Assembly: GCA_900074885.1 (NCBI GenBank)
Contig: FJUW01000012.1
Span: forward strand, 744,001-808,000
Direction: 5' to 3'
Origin: Rhynchosporium graminicola
Taxonomy: Eukaryota; Ascomycota; Leotiomycetes; Helotiales; Ploettnerulaceae
DNA length: 64,000 bases
Shown here: positions 10,756-21,799 of the stretch, piece by piece
How the letters are laid out: every line of letters starts with the position of its first letter
How positions within the stretch are numbered: position 1 is the stretch's first letter
Position numbers and translations under genes: made by a program
The notes under the pieces: generated by a model
What the model was told of the DNA's origin: nothing
Databases searched by the model: none
Seen by the model: only the letters and a program-made list of their open reading frames with translations

Positions 10756-11703
10756 TGCGATGGTTGATGTGATGTTCAATCTTCAATCAAAGCCAAACGA
10801 CGTCTAGAGAACAATGTTTCGGTACACTGACATTCGAAGTTCTAAGAGAGCGGCCGCTCTGGAAGCCTTAGGCAACACTTGGAGGTTGACCGAGGATCTG
10901 CAGGCTCTAATGTCAAGTGGTCAATGCCGACTAGCTAATATTACATGCCAAACGGAGGTACGGAATTAATGTCGTAGTTGTGATTTATTTTCTGATCAAA
11001 ATTTTATCGACCTTTCACGACATGACTAATAGAATGAAGCAGAGCGCTGCGTTTGTTTCAAGACTTTGCTTGATCCTCGTAGCGCGAGATGCCCACTGAT
11101 AAGCCACCTTCTCTCATCGATGCGCCAGCTACCTACCAGCTAGGTATCTATTGATGCCAGACTTGAATGAAGCTCTGGTGATAAGAAGCGCTAAAGTACT
11201 TTCGTTACATCTAGATTGTGCTCGACGTAAAGTCCCAGAAGAGGCTCGTGACTTTACCATGAAAAGTGAGTGAAGTCTTGAATCATTTCGTGACCTTGAT
11301 GTTCTGAGGCTAATCCAGTTGGCGTTCGATGAAAATCAAATGCAACACAATTTCATGACTTCTAAAGGCCAATAAGATCATCTGCGTGACATGCAACATT
11401 AATATGATCGGAGTCCCACTACGACATTATGGCTTCAGATTATAACTTAAGGTAATGTCCAAATATTTGTGACCTTACAAGGTTTCGTCTGGGCTGTAGA
11501 GCACATTTCACTGATGGAGCCCCGTCGTGAGCAGCGGGGAATTCACACGTGATTTTTTGGCACTCCACTGTGAGGCTGAGAGCCTGCCAAGGCCCACTAA
11601 CTAAGCGACGAACTTTTTGTTCGCACACTCAAATCCTCAGTTAGAATTCGCGATCAAGTATCTTGAGATACCAACAAGCTCAACAACAAAAGCAACCGCA
11701 AAG
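10756..11703. promoter_or_regulatory. Divergent intergenic region, uS15m / RPS0
   Basis: This 948-bp gap holds both promoters. A perfect CACGTG E-box-type hexamer lies at 11546-11551, about 155 bp before the RPS0 start. The plus-strand leader just before the ATG is rich in A and C (CAACAACAAAAGCAACCGCAA), as in highly translated fungal mRNAs. I see no further gene. Confidence 0.45.
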
Positions 11704-12708
11704 ATGGCGCCTTCTCAACTCCCACCCATCTTCAACCCTACATCTCAGGATATTGAGCAATTGATCTCAAGTAATGCTCATATCGGCGCCAAGAACATCC
11801 AGGTTCACATGGAACCCTATCTCTGGAAGAAGAGAGTCGACGGCGTGAGTGTGATCAACGTGGGCAAGACCTGGTAATTGCCCCAGGAAATTCAGCGAAA
11901 ATGAATTAGAAACTGACAAATTTGGCGCACAGGGAGAAGATCGTTCTCGCAGCCCGTATCATCGCAGCTGTTGACAACCCCGCCGATATCTGTGTCATCT
12001 CAGCTCGTCCTTACGGACAGCGCGCTGTCTTGAAGTTCGCAGCTCACACCGGTGCTGTCGCCATTGCTGGTCGTTTCACCCCTGGTAACTTCACCAATTA
12101 CATCACCCGCTCCTTCAAGGAACCCCGCCTCATCATTGTCACCGATCCCCGTACCGATGCCCAAGCTATCAAGGAGGCTTCATACGTCAACATCCCAGTC
12201 ATCGCTCTTTGCGATACTGATTCTCCAACCGAGTTTGTCGATGTCGCTATCCCATGTAATAATAAGGGTCGTCACTCTATCGGTCTTGTCTGGTGGATGT
12301 TGGCTCGTGAGGTCTTGAGACTCCGTGGATCCATCGCTTCTCGCGAGGCTGAGTGGGATGTCATGGTCGATCTTTACTTCTACCGTGATCCTGAGGCTGA
12401 GGGTAAGTTTTTGCTTTTCTCCAGTTAACGATCCAATCGCTGACATCAAAATAGAGAACAAGGAGGCAATTGAGGATGTTAAGCCAGAGGAGGCCACCCC
12501 AGCTGCTGATACTGGATTCGCTTCCGGAGCTGGTGGTGACTGGGAGGTCTCTGGTGCTCAGGCTACTGCTTTCGCTGGAGCTGCTGCTACACCTGCCGCT
12601 GCCGGTGCTGGATGGGAGGCTGGAGCTGGAGAGGACTGGGCCGCACAGTCGACACCCGCCGCTGACAGCTGGGGAGCTGCTGATGCCAAGCCAGCTGAGC
12701 AATGGTAA
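11704..12708 (+). CDS. RPS0: 40S ribosomal protein S0 (uS2, laminin-receptor/p40 family)
   Basis: This is a structural protein of the 40S subunit, required for 20S pre-rRNA maturation. Exons are 11704-11873, 11933-12402 and 12455-12708, with introns of 59 and 52 bp, giving 297 residues. Exon joins restore [17 protein letters not shown] and DPEAE-ENKEA. The uS2 fold is clear: [39 protein letters not shown], then [17 protein letters not shown] and [20 protein letters not shown]. The tail after residue 215 is rich in Ala, Gly, Trp and Glu and ends in AEQW, typical of eukaryotic p40/S0 tails. The ATG has a strong AAG context. Confidence 0.97.
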
Positions 12709-13544
12709 ATTTTGCCTTCACCAAAATGGTAATCCTGCATTCTGGCTGTGGCCGAAGGTAAACTTGGTCAGTACTCACGAAGGAAAGATACTCTTGAACT
12801 GTCCACTCATTCAGTGATAGAGGGAAAGCCTTGTACTTGTCAAACATTGGGGTTGCTTAATCGCGTCTCGCCTTTGCGTTCTCAGTCAGGTTTTGTAGCA
12901 GCAACTTGCGCTAGCATAGAAGAAACCTTCTGCAAAGCAAACCCAGAGCACCTCGTGAATTACATGTGACCGACTTATCCAGTCCTCGCAAATCTACTCT
13001 GTAAATCTAGACGTACTGACAGCAAGAGAAGAAGGCCAGATTGTTTGAATATTGAAGTTGCTCGGTCCAATGGGCCATTTTTCGATGCCTTTGCTTCATC
13101 TAGGTATCCTTAAACGTGCCCCTTCAGATGAAAGGTACCCAGACTTGATGGGATACCAAACGTCAGAGCTATCAAGTCTGGGTAGATGAGGCAGGATTAG
13201 AGATAACTTTTCGCGATTGGGCTAAAAGAAAGACCTTGATCGAGGAAAGACATCAATAGGAGTAGGAAGTATAAAGTATTACACCAATCCCAGGGATCTT
13301 ACAGCTTTGAGATACAGTAGCAATATAGATCCAAAGGTAAGTTCGGATACTTTGAATCGAGAGAGATGCTCGAAACTCGAAAATCGACCTTGTAATCTAG
13401 CCCTAGCGTCCCCAACCAGCCTAGTTCACATCCTACACTTGCGGAGTACATGCAAGATCAACAAGGCTGAACCTCCGCCTTGTCGCAAACATTAACATCA
13501 AAACTCGAAACTTCCTCCCAAACGACCCCGCTTGTCAATAAATA
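12709..13544. other. Gene-free stretch
   Basis: This 836-bp gap between tandem plus-strand genes holds the RPS0 3' region and the promoter of the RGG-rich gene. No protein-like frame or RNA gene was recognised. Confidence 0.5.
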
Positions 13545-14546
13545 ATGGCACCAGACTCCGACTCTGAGGGAGCAGCCATGGCTGCCACCATGGGATTCAG
13601 TTCCTTCGGCGGCAGGCCCGCAACTAAAAAACGTAAATTCAACCCGACAACCGACGCTTTTGTCGAAGGGCAAGAACTGGAGAAGATTGATCGTGGAGGG
13701 AAGAAGGGCACGGGTAGTGGTGGTAATATGATTCCGCTGGGGAAGACTAGAGTCATTGGTGGTGGTGGTGGGCAGAAGAGAGAGGAGATGAGAAGGAGCG
13801 TGCAGAACGAGGAGGAGATTGCAGTGGATCATTGGGATGAGATGGAGATGGGAGATAAGATGGGGAACGGTGGTGTGGATGAGTTCAGAGAGAGAGAGAG
13901 CAGCGAGGCCGAGGGGCCAAGTTATATTGATACGAGTCGGACGCCGCCTGCTGATGAGGATGATGGACCAAGATATATCGATACTAGTGAACCTCCGCCT
14001 ATGGTTGCGGCGTGCGAACCGGCGACGGTCGTCGCAGAAGATCCTGTCTCGCAAGCTGAAGCACTAGAGATGCAGCGACGTATTTATGCCATTTTACAAA
14101 GTATAGGCTCTGCACCTCCGCCTCCTAGCGACGAATCCAATATTCTTCCGCCTGGAAATCATACCCAAAGAACAACCAATATGCTCGCGCCTCTTTTACC
14201 ACCGCCTGAGAATTTACCAAATCGAGCAGCTGCTGCTTTTGGTACTTATTCAACAAGCTCTCCGTTCGCATATGGCATATCCAGGGGTGGCTCTATGGGT
14301 GGAAGTTCGCGAGGCGCGAGAAGTGGAGCTGGAAGTGACTGGGGCGGAAGCTGCCGGGGAGGAAGTTCCAGAGGTGGTGGCGATTCTGGGAGAGGAGGGA
14401 GGAATGATAGGTGGTGGGTAGATTACTATGATCCAGGATTCAACACTAATCCTTGGGAGGTTTTTGAGAGGGAGAAAGGACTGAGCTCGATTGGTACGTG
14501 GTTAGAATATCCAAAAGGTCAGGCAAGGGGTGGACAGAGAGCTTGA
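13545..14546 (+). CDS. Hypothetical RGG/Gly-rich protein
   Basis: Single exon, 333 residues, not recognised. The N-terminus has a small ordered-looking patch (GFSSFGGRPATKKRKFN) with a basic KKRK that could be a nuclear signal. An acidic middle follows, with two copies of a YIDTS-x-(T/P)PP motif (near residues 127 and 145), then a helix-like stretch LEMQRRIYAILQSIG. Next come a Pro-rich part, an RGG/SRG-rich block at about 245-285 and a Trp-rich C-terminus (WWVDYYDPGFNTNPWEVFE). RGG blocks often bind RNA and the C-terminal YYDP/NPWE pattern looks conserved, so an RNA-related nuclear role is possible, as inference only. The start is in a good context and the frame is open throughout. Confidence 0.8.
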   Translation: MAPDSDSEGAAMAATMGFSSFGGRPATKKRKFNPTTDAFVEGQELEKIDRGGKKGTGSGGNMIPLGKTRVIGGGGGQKREEMRRSVQNEEEIAVDHWDEMEMGDKMGNGGVDEFRERESSEAEGPSYIDTSRTPPADEDDGPRYIDTSEPPPMVAACEPATVVAEDPVSQAEALEMQRRIYAILQSIGSAPPPPSDESNILPPGNHTQRTTNMLAPLLPPPENLPNRAAAAFGTYSTSSPFAYGISRGGSMGGSSRGARSGAGSDWGGSCRGGSSRGGGDSGRGGRNDRWWVDYYDPGFNTNPWEVFEREKGLSSIGTWLEYPKGQARGGQRA

Positions 14547-14852
14547 AGGGCATTACTTGGAAGATCTTACCAGAGCGTTGTAGCTGTGAACAGAACGATA
14601 TACCCAGAGATTTATCTTTTGCGTCAATATTGCGGGACAGCTTATTCGTATTCTAGCTACTTGCAATCTCTTTACCGCTAAGCAGTTAATAAAGTACGAG
14701 AAAAGGTTGCTTTGATTTGTGACGCACGCCTGCTTGCATGTCTCCGACTCAATTTAACATATATCAGGAGTGAACTTTGACTAAGGAATATCCTCAGAGC
14801 AATACTGAATATGACTTGGAACTCTAATCAAACCAAGTGCAAGCTATATTGA
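14547..14852. other. Convergent 3' region
   Basis: This 306-bp interval lies between the stop of the RGG-rich gene and the stop of SPB4. It is AT-rich and holds both 3' ends; nothing else is seen. Confidence 0.5.
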
Positions 14853-16774
14853 TCAGTCAAATCCCTCGAAATCCGCTTCAGCCTTCTTCTGCTCCTCCAA
14901 ATTCTTCTCCCTAACCTGTGCAATCAGTGCCTGCAATTCAAACTCCTTCGCCCTCTCCTCCTCCGTCATACCCTCCAACCTTTCAGCGTCCTTCTTCCTC
15001 TTCTTCTTCTCTCTTCTCATCTCTCTAACATCCTGCTCATCATGCTTATGACTCCACGCCTCTCTCTCTTTCCGCTTCTTCACGACTTCCTCGCTTGGTA
15101 CATACGGCGCTTTATTCTTCTCTTCTTCCATAGCTACTCTCCTCGCTTTCTCTCGTACCTTGTCTTTGTATTCGTATGCTGACATGTTCAGCTTGATGCC
15201 TAGACTTTTATCACCTTCCCACTTCTTCAACTCGGGCATCTTGGGAAGTCGCACTAACCCCCACGCGTTGCCTAAATCCGTCCATTCCAGATCCGCGACG
15301 CGAAAGATACTGCTCGCTTGATGCTTCGAGTACGCCTTAACCCAACTCACAAAGCCGCGCTGACCTTTATCGTAGAGAGCACGATCGGCGAGAACTTCCT
15401 TGCGCATTTTGGAAGTAACGAGCGCAGCATCGTCGTCGGTTATCTTAATGACGGGTTTCTGGAGAGGTGTAATAGGCGTCTTCCGAACATCGAGAAAAGG
15501 AATGTAGTCCTCTTCTCGGCCAGGTTGAATGAATATCACGCTGAGACCTTTTCGACCCGCTCGGCCGGCTCGTCCACATCGATGGAGGAAGACTTTTGGG
15601 TCAGAGGGAGGATCGATTTGGACTACGAGATCGACTTGTGGAATGTCCAATCCACGGGCTGCGACATCTGTTGTGAGAAGGATGCATGGGGTGACTGTAG
15701 TTGTGTATTTCGAGAAGTTCCTTTGTCTGACATTCGGGGGATGTTTCCCGTGAAGTGGTATAAGCGTGAACTGATTTGGGAGTAGGGCGTTAAGGATATG
15801 CTGGAAGTAGTCGACAGCTGCGCATGTTGAGAGATATATTATGCTCTTTTGAGGTGTAGGATCCAGTTGTGAAAGAAGGGAGAGCAATGCCGGGAATTTG
15901 TGTGATGGTGGTGTTAGTAGGTATGACATCTGCAAACTTGCTGGTGTGCGCTTGTCATCCCCAGATGCGCTTTTCACTTTGACCGCGATCTTCACCGGAT
16001 TCCTTAAACCAACTCTGACAATCTCTCCGACCGCTTCGCTCACACTGGCGCTGAATAGTCCTGTTCGTCTTTGCTTTGGTAACCGGCCGAGGATCCTTTG
16101 TAAATCGTCCTTAAATCCCAAATCCAGTAACCGATCTGCCTCGTCGAGCACCAGCACTTCAAAGGAGGACTGTGGGCAATGCACGTGTGGGGAAGATAGT
16201 AGCTCGAGTAGTCTGCCAGGGGTGGATATCAAAAGATTCGGGCTGTTCTTCAAAAATCTGCTCAAGTCTTGCGCCGGGGTCGTCGTTCCTCCCAGTAGAA
16301 GCTGTGGTACGACGCTGAGTGTCGTTGAGAGCTTCCTCTTCTCGCCTTCTCCCAATGGCTGCAACTCTTCTGCGGACGGTTGATGAAAACCCAGGAGGGT
16401 CAGAAGTACCGAGTGTATCTGAGTTGCGAGTTCTCGAGTTGGAGAAACGATGATAGCGCCTACATGGTGCTTCTTGATGGGCTCTTCCACCCGCAGCAAC
16501 TTCTGTACTACAGGTATCAAATACGCTAGCGTTTTCCCACTACCAGTAACTGCCTGTAGATGATCAGTTTGCATTTCTCGCAGAACAGAGTCTGAGCTCA
16601 TACCTCGACTACAACGTCTTTATTGCCCATGAAGAGAGGAATGGTCGAAGCTTGTACGGGTGTCATTCTGGCAAAGCCCATGGCGGTTATCGCATCTAGG
16701 ATCCATTCTGCCAAAGGTGGAGTTAGAGCATCCCACGCTCTGGGATCTTTCTTCTTTTCGGGTTCTGGTGCCAT
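14853..16774 (-). CDS. SPB4: ATP-dependent rRNA helicase Spb4 (DEAD-box)
   Basis: This is a DEAD-box helicase of late nucleolar pre-60S particles. Exons are 16604-16774 and 14853-16553, with a 50-bp intron (GTATGA...CTACAG) that interrupts the sequence just before Walker A, giving 623 residues. Motifs run in order: Q-motif [13 protein letters not shown] (about 35-47), VTGSGKT (about 59-65), [16 protein letters not shown] (about 192), SAS in place of [12 protein letters not shown], and [15 protein letters not shown]-terminal DUF4217-type segment ([20 protein letters not shown]) and a Lys/Glu coiled tail follow. The string [15 protein letters not shown], complete only after splicing, is characteristic of the Spb4/DDX55 branch. 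The minus-strand start codon lies at 16774. The gene is divergent from DGK1. Confidence 0.94.
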
Positions 16775-17661
16775 GGTATATTACAATTGTCTCTCGTAAT
16801 ATTTCACCGAGGTTAGTTCTCGATCATCAAAAAATATTTGCGCCTCTTATCGTTATCGTTAAAATGCCAAGCCTTCGGTGGCAGAGTTTCTCCGGTCCGC
16901 CCAACAACGAAGAAGGAAAGAATTACTTACCTAATTCTGGCATTAACAGTGATTTCCATTCAGAGAAGGAAATAAGTTCTGCCACCGGACTAGTGTAAGA
17001 GGGGTAGGCGATATAGCAACGTATACAACTGATTCATTACCTATGAAACGCAAGCAACATGGCCCGTCTCAAATGCAAATGTCCTAAGTCAGATATCAAC
17101 CAATGAGAGACTCTGAATATGTCTGGTCACGATTTGGAGCTTCTACCTCTAGCTGCAGACAAGGTTCGGCAGCTTAATTACGTCTAGATAAATTCACTTT
17201 CGAGATGCAAACAAACAGTGATTACAAATATCATTTGAAAGTTGTCGCGTATATGATTACTTTTGCACATTGCTCACTTGCTCAAGCTGAAGCGTCTGCA
17301 TGTGACGTGTCGCGTGTCATGCATGACTAAAATGGCAGCTGCGAAATCCCATGATGGATGTAAGAATCGAGAATTTTCTCCTGGTCAACCTTCATAACCT
17401 CTTCCAACCCTCACATTTTGTGCCATAAACGGCGCAAAGAAATTCATCATACCTTCTTCTAACGATGAAGCGCAGTTCTGCTGTACCAACCACTCTTTGT
17501 TGGCTCCGATAGTCTCCCCTGACCTATCCTCTGGCACAAAGCGCGCGTCACGCAAAGATAAACATCTCCGCTCGAACCCCCAGCGCTGGCTATTTCAACT
17601 TGCGGCAGTCGCTCGTCAGATTACAGGCTCTATTCGAGTATCCTCTCTGCCCCCGTTCACT
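16775..17661. promoter_or_regulatory. Divergent intergenic region, SPB4 / DGK1
   Basis: This 887-bp region between divergent genes holds both promoters. The frame open upstream of DGK1 from 17497 begins with TTG and has no in-frame ATG before 17662, so it is treated as leader. Confidence 0.45.
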
Positions 17662-18837
17662 ATGTCACGCTCAAACAACATTCCGGGGACTCCGAGAGTC
17701 ATTTCCCCTTCTCCAACACCCTCCGAAAGGCACGAAGCAACACAAGAAGGATATTTCGGGCCGGTTACTAGGTCAGCAAGAAAGAAGCAGGCAGTATTGG
17801 AGGCGCCGATAGATGAGGGAATCGACGAGGATGAGGAAGATGTGAGCGCAGATTTGAGGAGGGCGAGGTCAAAAAGTCGAAGTCCTATGAGAGCGTGCAA
17901 GATTTCAGGGCTCACGTCTGCGAAACCAACAGCAGATCCGATAGCGAAACCACCACCTCTAGTAGCAAACGGAAATGGACGCACGTCTGCAAACAATGGT
18001 CATCTCTCACCTACAAGTGCAAGCTCAGGCTGGAGTTGGAGAGATCTCAGTCGAAGCCCGAGTCCTCTTGGTCTCATTCCTATCCACAGACAATGGCGAT
18101 CATTTGTACATCGTCATGAAGTACCGAGGAAACTACTGCACGTATCTATCGGATTCTTCACAATCTGGCTTTATGCTTCTGGCGTACAAACCAACGCAAT
18201 TACTCCTTATCTGATGTCGGCACTCGTCCCAATCGCAGCTACCGACTACCTACGACACACATATCCATCACTAAACCGATTTTACGTCCGTATTCTGGGT
18301 GCGCTCATGCGGGAAACCGAGTATGCTGGCTGGAATGGTGTCATCTGGTATCTTCTGGGCGCCTGGATCGTTCTCGCGTTCTTCCCCAAGGATGTAGGAG
18401 TCATGGGAATCCTCCTTCTCAGTTGGTGTGATACAGCAGCCAGTACCATCGGGCGAGCGTACGGACGTTATACGCCACGGATCCGACGCGGGAAATCGTT
18501 GGCCGGTTCCCTGGCCGCTTTCGCTGTGGGTGTGACCACCGCAGCTGTGTTTTGGGGTTGGTTAGCACCTCGAACCGGCCCTTTCATCGACGATTATGAT
18601 TGGCCTTTTATGTTCACAGGCACGTTGAGCCTCCCAGCGATCGTTAGAAATGCGGTTGGATTAAGTTTTGGACAGGCCAGTGTCTCGGGTGGATTGGCTT
18701 TGGGGATAATGAGTTTATGGACGGGATTTGCGGCGTCGGCAAGCGAGGTTGTTGACATTTTCGGATGGGATGACAACTTGACGATACCGGTACTGAGCGG
18801 CACTGGGATGTGGGTTTTCTTGAAGATCTTTGGTTAG
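17662..18837 (+). CDS. DGK1: CTP-dependent diacylglycerol kinase (Dgk1/Hsd1 family)
   Basis: This ER/nuclear-envelope membrane enzyme phosphorylates diacylglycerol to phosphatidate using CTP, opposing the Pah1 lipin phosphatase. Single exon, 391 residues. The first ~140 residues are disordered, rich in Ser, Pro and Arg. The membrane domain follows, opening with RHEVPRKLLHVSIGFFTIWLY (about residues 151-171), the signature of this CTP-transferase family. At least six hydrophobic segments follow, with the conserved WCDTAASTIGRAYGRYTP and RGKSLAGSLA. The C-terminal ASASEVVDIFGWDDNLTIPVLSG is also typical. The ATG at 17662 is the first in frame. An AATAAA hexamer lies about 100 bp after the stop. 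Confidence 0.9.
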   Translation: MSRSNNIPGTPRVISPSPTPSERHEATQEGYFGPVTRSARKKQAVLEAPIDEGIDEDEEDVSADLRRARSKSRSPMRACKISGLTSAKPTADPIAKPPPLVANGNGRTSANNGHLSPTSASSGWSWRDLSRSPSPLGLIPIHRQWRSFVHRHEVPRKLLHVSIGFFTIWLYASGVQTNAITPYLMSALVPIAATDYLRHTYPSLNRFYVRILGALMRETEYAGWNGVIWYLLGAWIVLAFFPKDVGVMGILLLSWCDTAASTIGRAYGRYTPRIRRGKSLAGSLAAFAVGVTTAAVFWGWLAPRTGPFIDDYDWPFMFTGTLSLPAIVRNAVGLSFGQASVSGGLALGIMSLWTGFAASASEVVDIFGWDDNLTIPVLSGTGMWVFLKIFG

Positions 18838-20862
18838 ATGGGCATGAGTAATCCTCGAGGGCTATATCAGAAGTTCAGGAGTATAGGCGTTCTTGGTGGC
18901 ACAGGTAGCACACCCTAGAGTAATCCACATACAGGAATAAAGCCCTCTCTACTCTACTTTGCTCTACTCAGAACCGACTCCACAACCCTGCCCCCGTTGG
19001 ACTGCAGGTAAGGATGCAAATGCAGAAGGAGAAAGAAGCACGTGGAGATTCGCTGGTCATGCAGCAACGTGATCCGTGCTGCTTACCTATCTACTTCCAA
19101 CTTCTTGCCTGTCTACCTGTGGCAACAGTTCATTGTCAAGTGAGGGTTCGGTTTTCCGATTCTGCCTTTTCACCAGCCCTATATCCCGAACTACTCGCTA
19201 CCGGTGACAATTTCCGCCTTGTAGAGCCCACCCATTGGTCCCAAACGCCATCCATTCAATCGATAGGGCTACAACGTTGCGCAGGGCATCTTCACCGTTA
19301 GGATTACACAACATACGGACCTTGCCTTACCTGTCTGTTGGAAGTCATCCGAGGCGAGGTGCGGATGTACTGTCTGTCGATGTGTCTGTCATTGATGCAG
19401 GACACTTTTCTCTTGTGCTCGGAGCAGACTTGTGTGAGGTATAACACGCTCTAATAAGGCGAGAGAGACAAGGTAAGGTAAGGTAAGGCGATTAAAGGTA
19501 GGTATGGCTGACGGGAAGTTGGAGGATCGAATCGAAGCAGGGCGGAGGGACTAGGACGCATCGTTTGGTTTCTTGATCTGATCTGGCTTACCGAGTACGT
19601 CCGTAGGTACTTGTGCTCCGAGAAGCAAGCCAGGAGGAGATCAGGATGCGGGTGTGGTCGTGGTTGGTGGGCTCGAGATGCGTGGATATGAGTAGTACAC
19701 ATATTCTGATTTGATCAATATTAAATTTTTTTTTTTTTGGATATCCTATTCCTCTCTTTTCCCACGCATTCATTCATTCAGGGCCGATCAGGTCTAGTGG
19801 CAAACCCGCAGGTCGGGAGCATCCTGTGATCGATATGACTAGCAAGAGACGGAGATTGGCCAATTCTTGCGGGCAATGGAAATCTTGAAATTATTCGATT
19901 CGGTAGGGTTGTTACTACGGCTGCAGGTCGACAGTCAAGCCGCCCGCCAAAATAAATTGTCTGATGGATGGATGATGGAGGGGTCGTCATTTGAGTGCAG
20001 GGATTACAGTACTGTATACATATGCCACCATACAAAATTCTCGGTTATCTGACAACGCACCATACAGCAGTAGCAGCAGCAGCGCAGTCGAATATCATCC
20101 ATTCGAACATCTTCTCGTCCCTTCGTACCTAACCAAACATAACCTAATCTAACCTAACCAACCTAAACTACCTAACCTCCATTCATCCTACATATGCATC
20201 TCAGCCCAAATTTGCCCAACGTCGCCTTCACCGCGACCAAATCAAACCAGAACACCAAGCAGCCAGATCTCACCCACCATGACATCCTCTCCACCTCTCC
20301 ACCTCTCCACATCTTCCATCGTGCTCGCCGTGCCGCGACTGCCCGCTGCTTTTGTCCCACCCTAGTCCAGCGCGCTTGTTCGTTTGCTCCGTTTCAGAGG
20401 CGTACCTGCTAGCCTTTACTTTGCCCTCGGCCGGGTGAGAAAATTATCTACTACGACGACTTCGAAAGCCCACTATCCCGTCCTATCCCACCAATCCGAT
20501 CCTTCTTCGGCATGTGCAATGGCATGACGGCTATCTCTGAGCAATAGAAACTCTAGTCTAGGCCAATCCGCGCCGGGCGTGTAAGCCAGGACTTCCAAGG
20601 ATCACCCCCATCGGCCTCTTCTCTGCATGCTTGGACACCAGATGGGACAAACCAGAGACGGCGGGAGCGCGGATCGGACAGGTTGGAGGGAAAAGTAAGG
20701 GAAAGGTAGGGGTCTAGCCAGGAAACTCTTACGGCTGATCAGCCTATCTTCTTCCTCCTCGAGCGGGGTCATATCAGACATACGGAAGGAAGGCAAAGAC
20801 GGGGTCAACTCTATCCCCCTCGATGGTTGGCAGATTCTCTAGCGAGAAGAGGCTGCCAAAGG
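18838..20862. other. Gene-free stretch with simple repeats
   Basis: This stretch of about 2 kb holds the 3' region of DGK1 and distal upstream sequence of the next gene. It contains (GGTAA)n at about 19479-19496, a T run near 19727-19738 and a degenerate run of CTAACC/CCTAAC-like units at about 20128-20178. Frames are short and unconvincing. Confidence 0.5.
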
Positions 20863-20870
20863 TATAAAAG
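20863..20870 (+). promoter_or_regulatory. TATA box for the KxDL-family gene
   Basis: TATAAAAG lies 263 bp before the ATG at 21126 and is followed by a pyrimidine-rich tract, the common layout of a strong fungal core promoter with a leader of roughly 200 nt. Transcription start is not mapped. Confidence 0.55.
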
Positions 20871-21125
20871 GGAGGACGAGGGACCGCTGAAAGACTTTCT
20901 TTTTCTCTTCCTTTATCATCCGTTTGCACTCCAGTCTTCACACTACTCTTTATACAAACAGTTTGTCTTACAAACAAACGGAACCTCACCTCACTTCACT
21001 TTACTTTCGGACACATACTCTTGCCTCTGCTTGACGTTGGTATAGACACATATCCACTACATCCATTTCACAAAACTTCTGTGTCTCCCAGTACCTGCTT
21101 GCCCTTTGACAGCACATTCTTCATT

Positions 21126-21799
21126 ATGGCCTACCAGTCAAGTTATTACCAGACCACTTCCCTCCCCATGGCTGTTCCCCACAAGAGTCAGCAATACTAC
21201 GCTCCTCAACATCATGCCTACTCAGTTTCGCCTCCCGAGCTAGCTGAATCCATTACCACTGGTTCTGGTATGGGCAATTCCGCTTACTCTGCAACTTCCA
21301 GCAGCTACGCTGGAAGTGCTAGCGGCGATTACGAGAGCTCTTCTTCTGCCAATGTAGACATGCAAGAATATATGCAAGACCGTTTTTCCAGCACATTCGA
21401 TCCTCTCCCTCTCGATCGCACTTTGGCTGTGCAAACGCAAACGTAAGCATTCTTTTCACGCCGACTGCGCATTTTCTAACCAAAAATAGCTCAGGATTGT
21501 TGAATGCGAAGCACCGAGAACTTCTTGATTTGCAGGCATTGGCACAACAGCGTATTGCGAAGTCCAGAGCTAGATTGGCTGAAGGCTACGCCGATGCGAA
21601 GGAAGTCAAGAGAGATTTGGAGTGGACGCAGAAGCGCGTCTCGTAAGTTTTTTACCGTTATCAATTTCCAGAAGATCGAGAATGCAACTTGCGAGCATTT
21701 GCTCATATCAATTCCAGGACAATGAAGACGAAAGCCTCCCGCAAACACCCCAAAGAATACAAGCAAGCTCGCGCGCGCTACCCATCACCAGAATACTAG
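21126..21799 (+). CDS. KxDL-domain protein (BLOC-1 subunit KXD1-like)
   Basis: Exons are 21126-21442, 21490-21642 and 21718-21799, with introns of 47 and 75 bp, giving 183 residues. The N-terminal ~100 residues are rich in Tyr, Gln and Ser (MAYQSSYYQTTSLPM) and look disordered. The C-terminal part is a helical segment from LLNAKHRELLDLQALAQQ to AKEVKRDLEWTQKRV, which carries the K-x-x-D-L-like core of the KxDL family. It ends with basic KHPKEYKQARARYPSPEY. KXD1 proteins belong to BLOC-1-type complexes that position endosomes and lysosome-related organelles. In filamentous fungi this architecture is known mainly as an uncharacterised conserved protein. The splice joins keep one frame through the conserved block. 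The KXD1 assignment comes from motif memory and is moderate. Confidence 0.78.

Noticed and set aside
15318..16383. Plus-strand frames opposite SPB4
   Set aside because: Antisense shadows of a strongly conserved helicase.
17497..17661. 55-codon N-terminal extension of DGK1
   Set aside because: It starts with TTG and contains no in-frame ATG, so the first ATG at 17662 was used.
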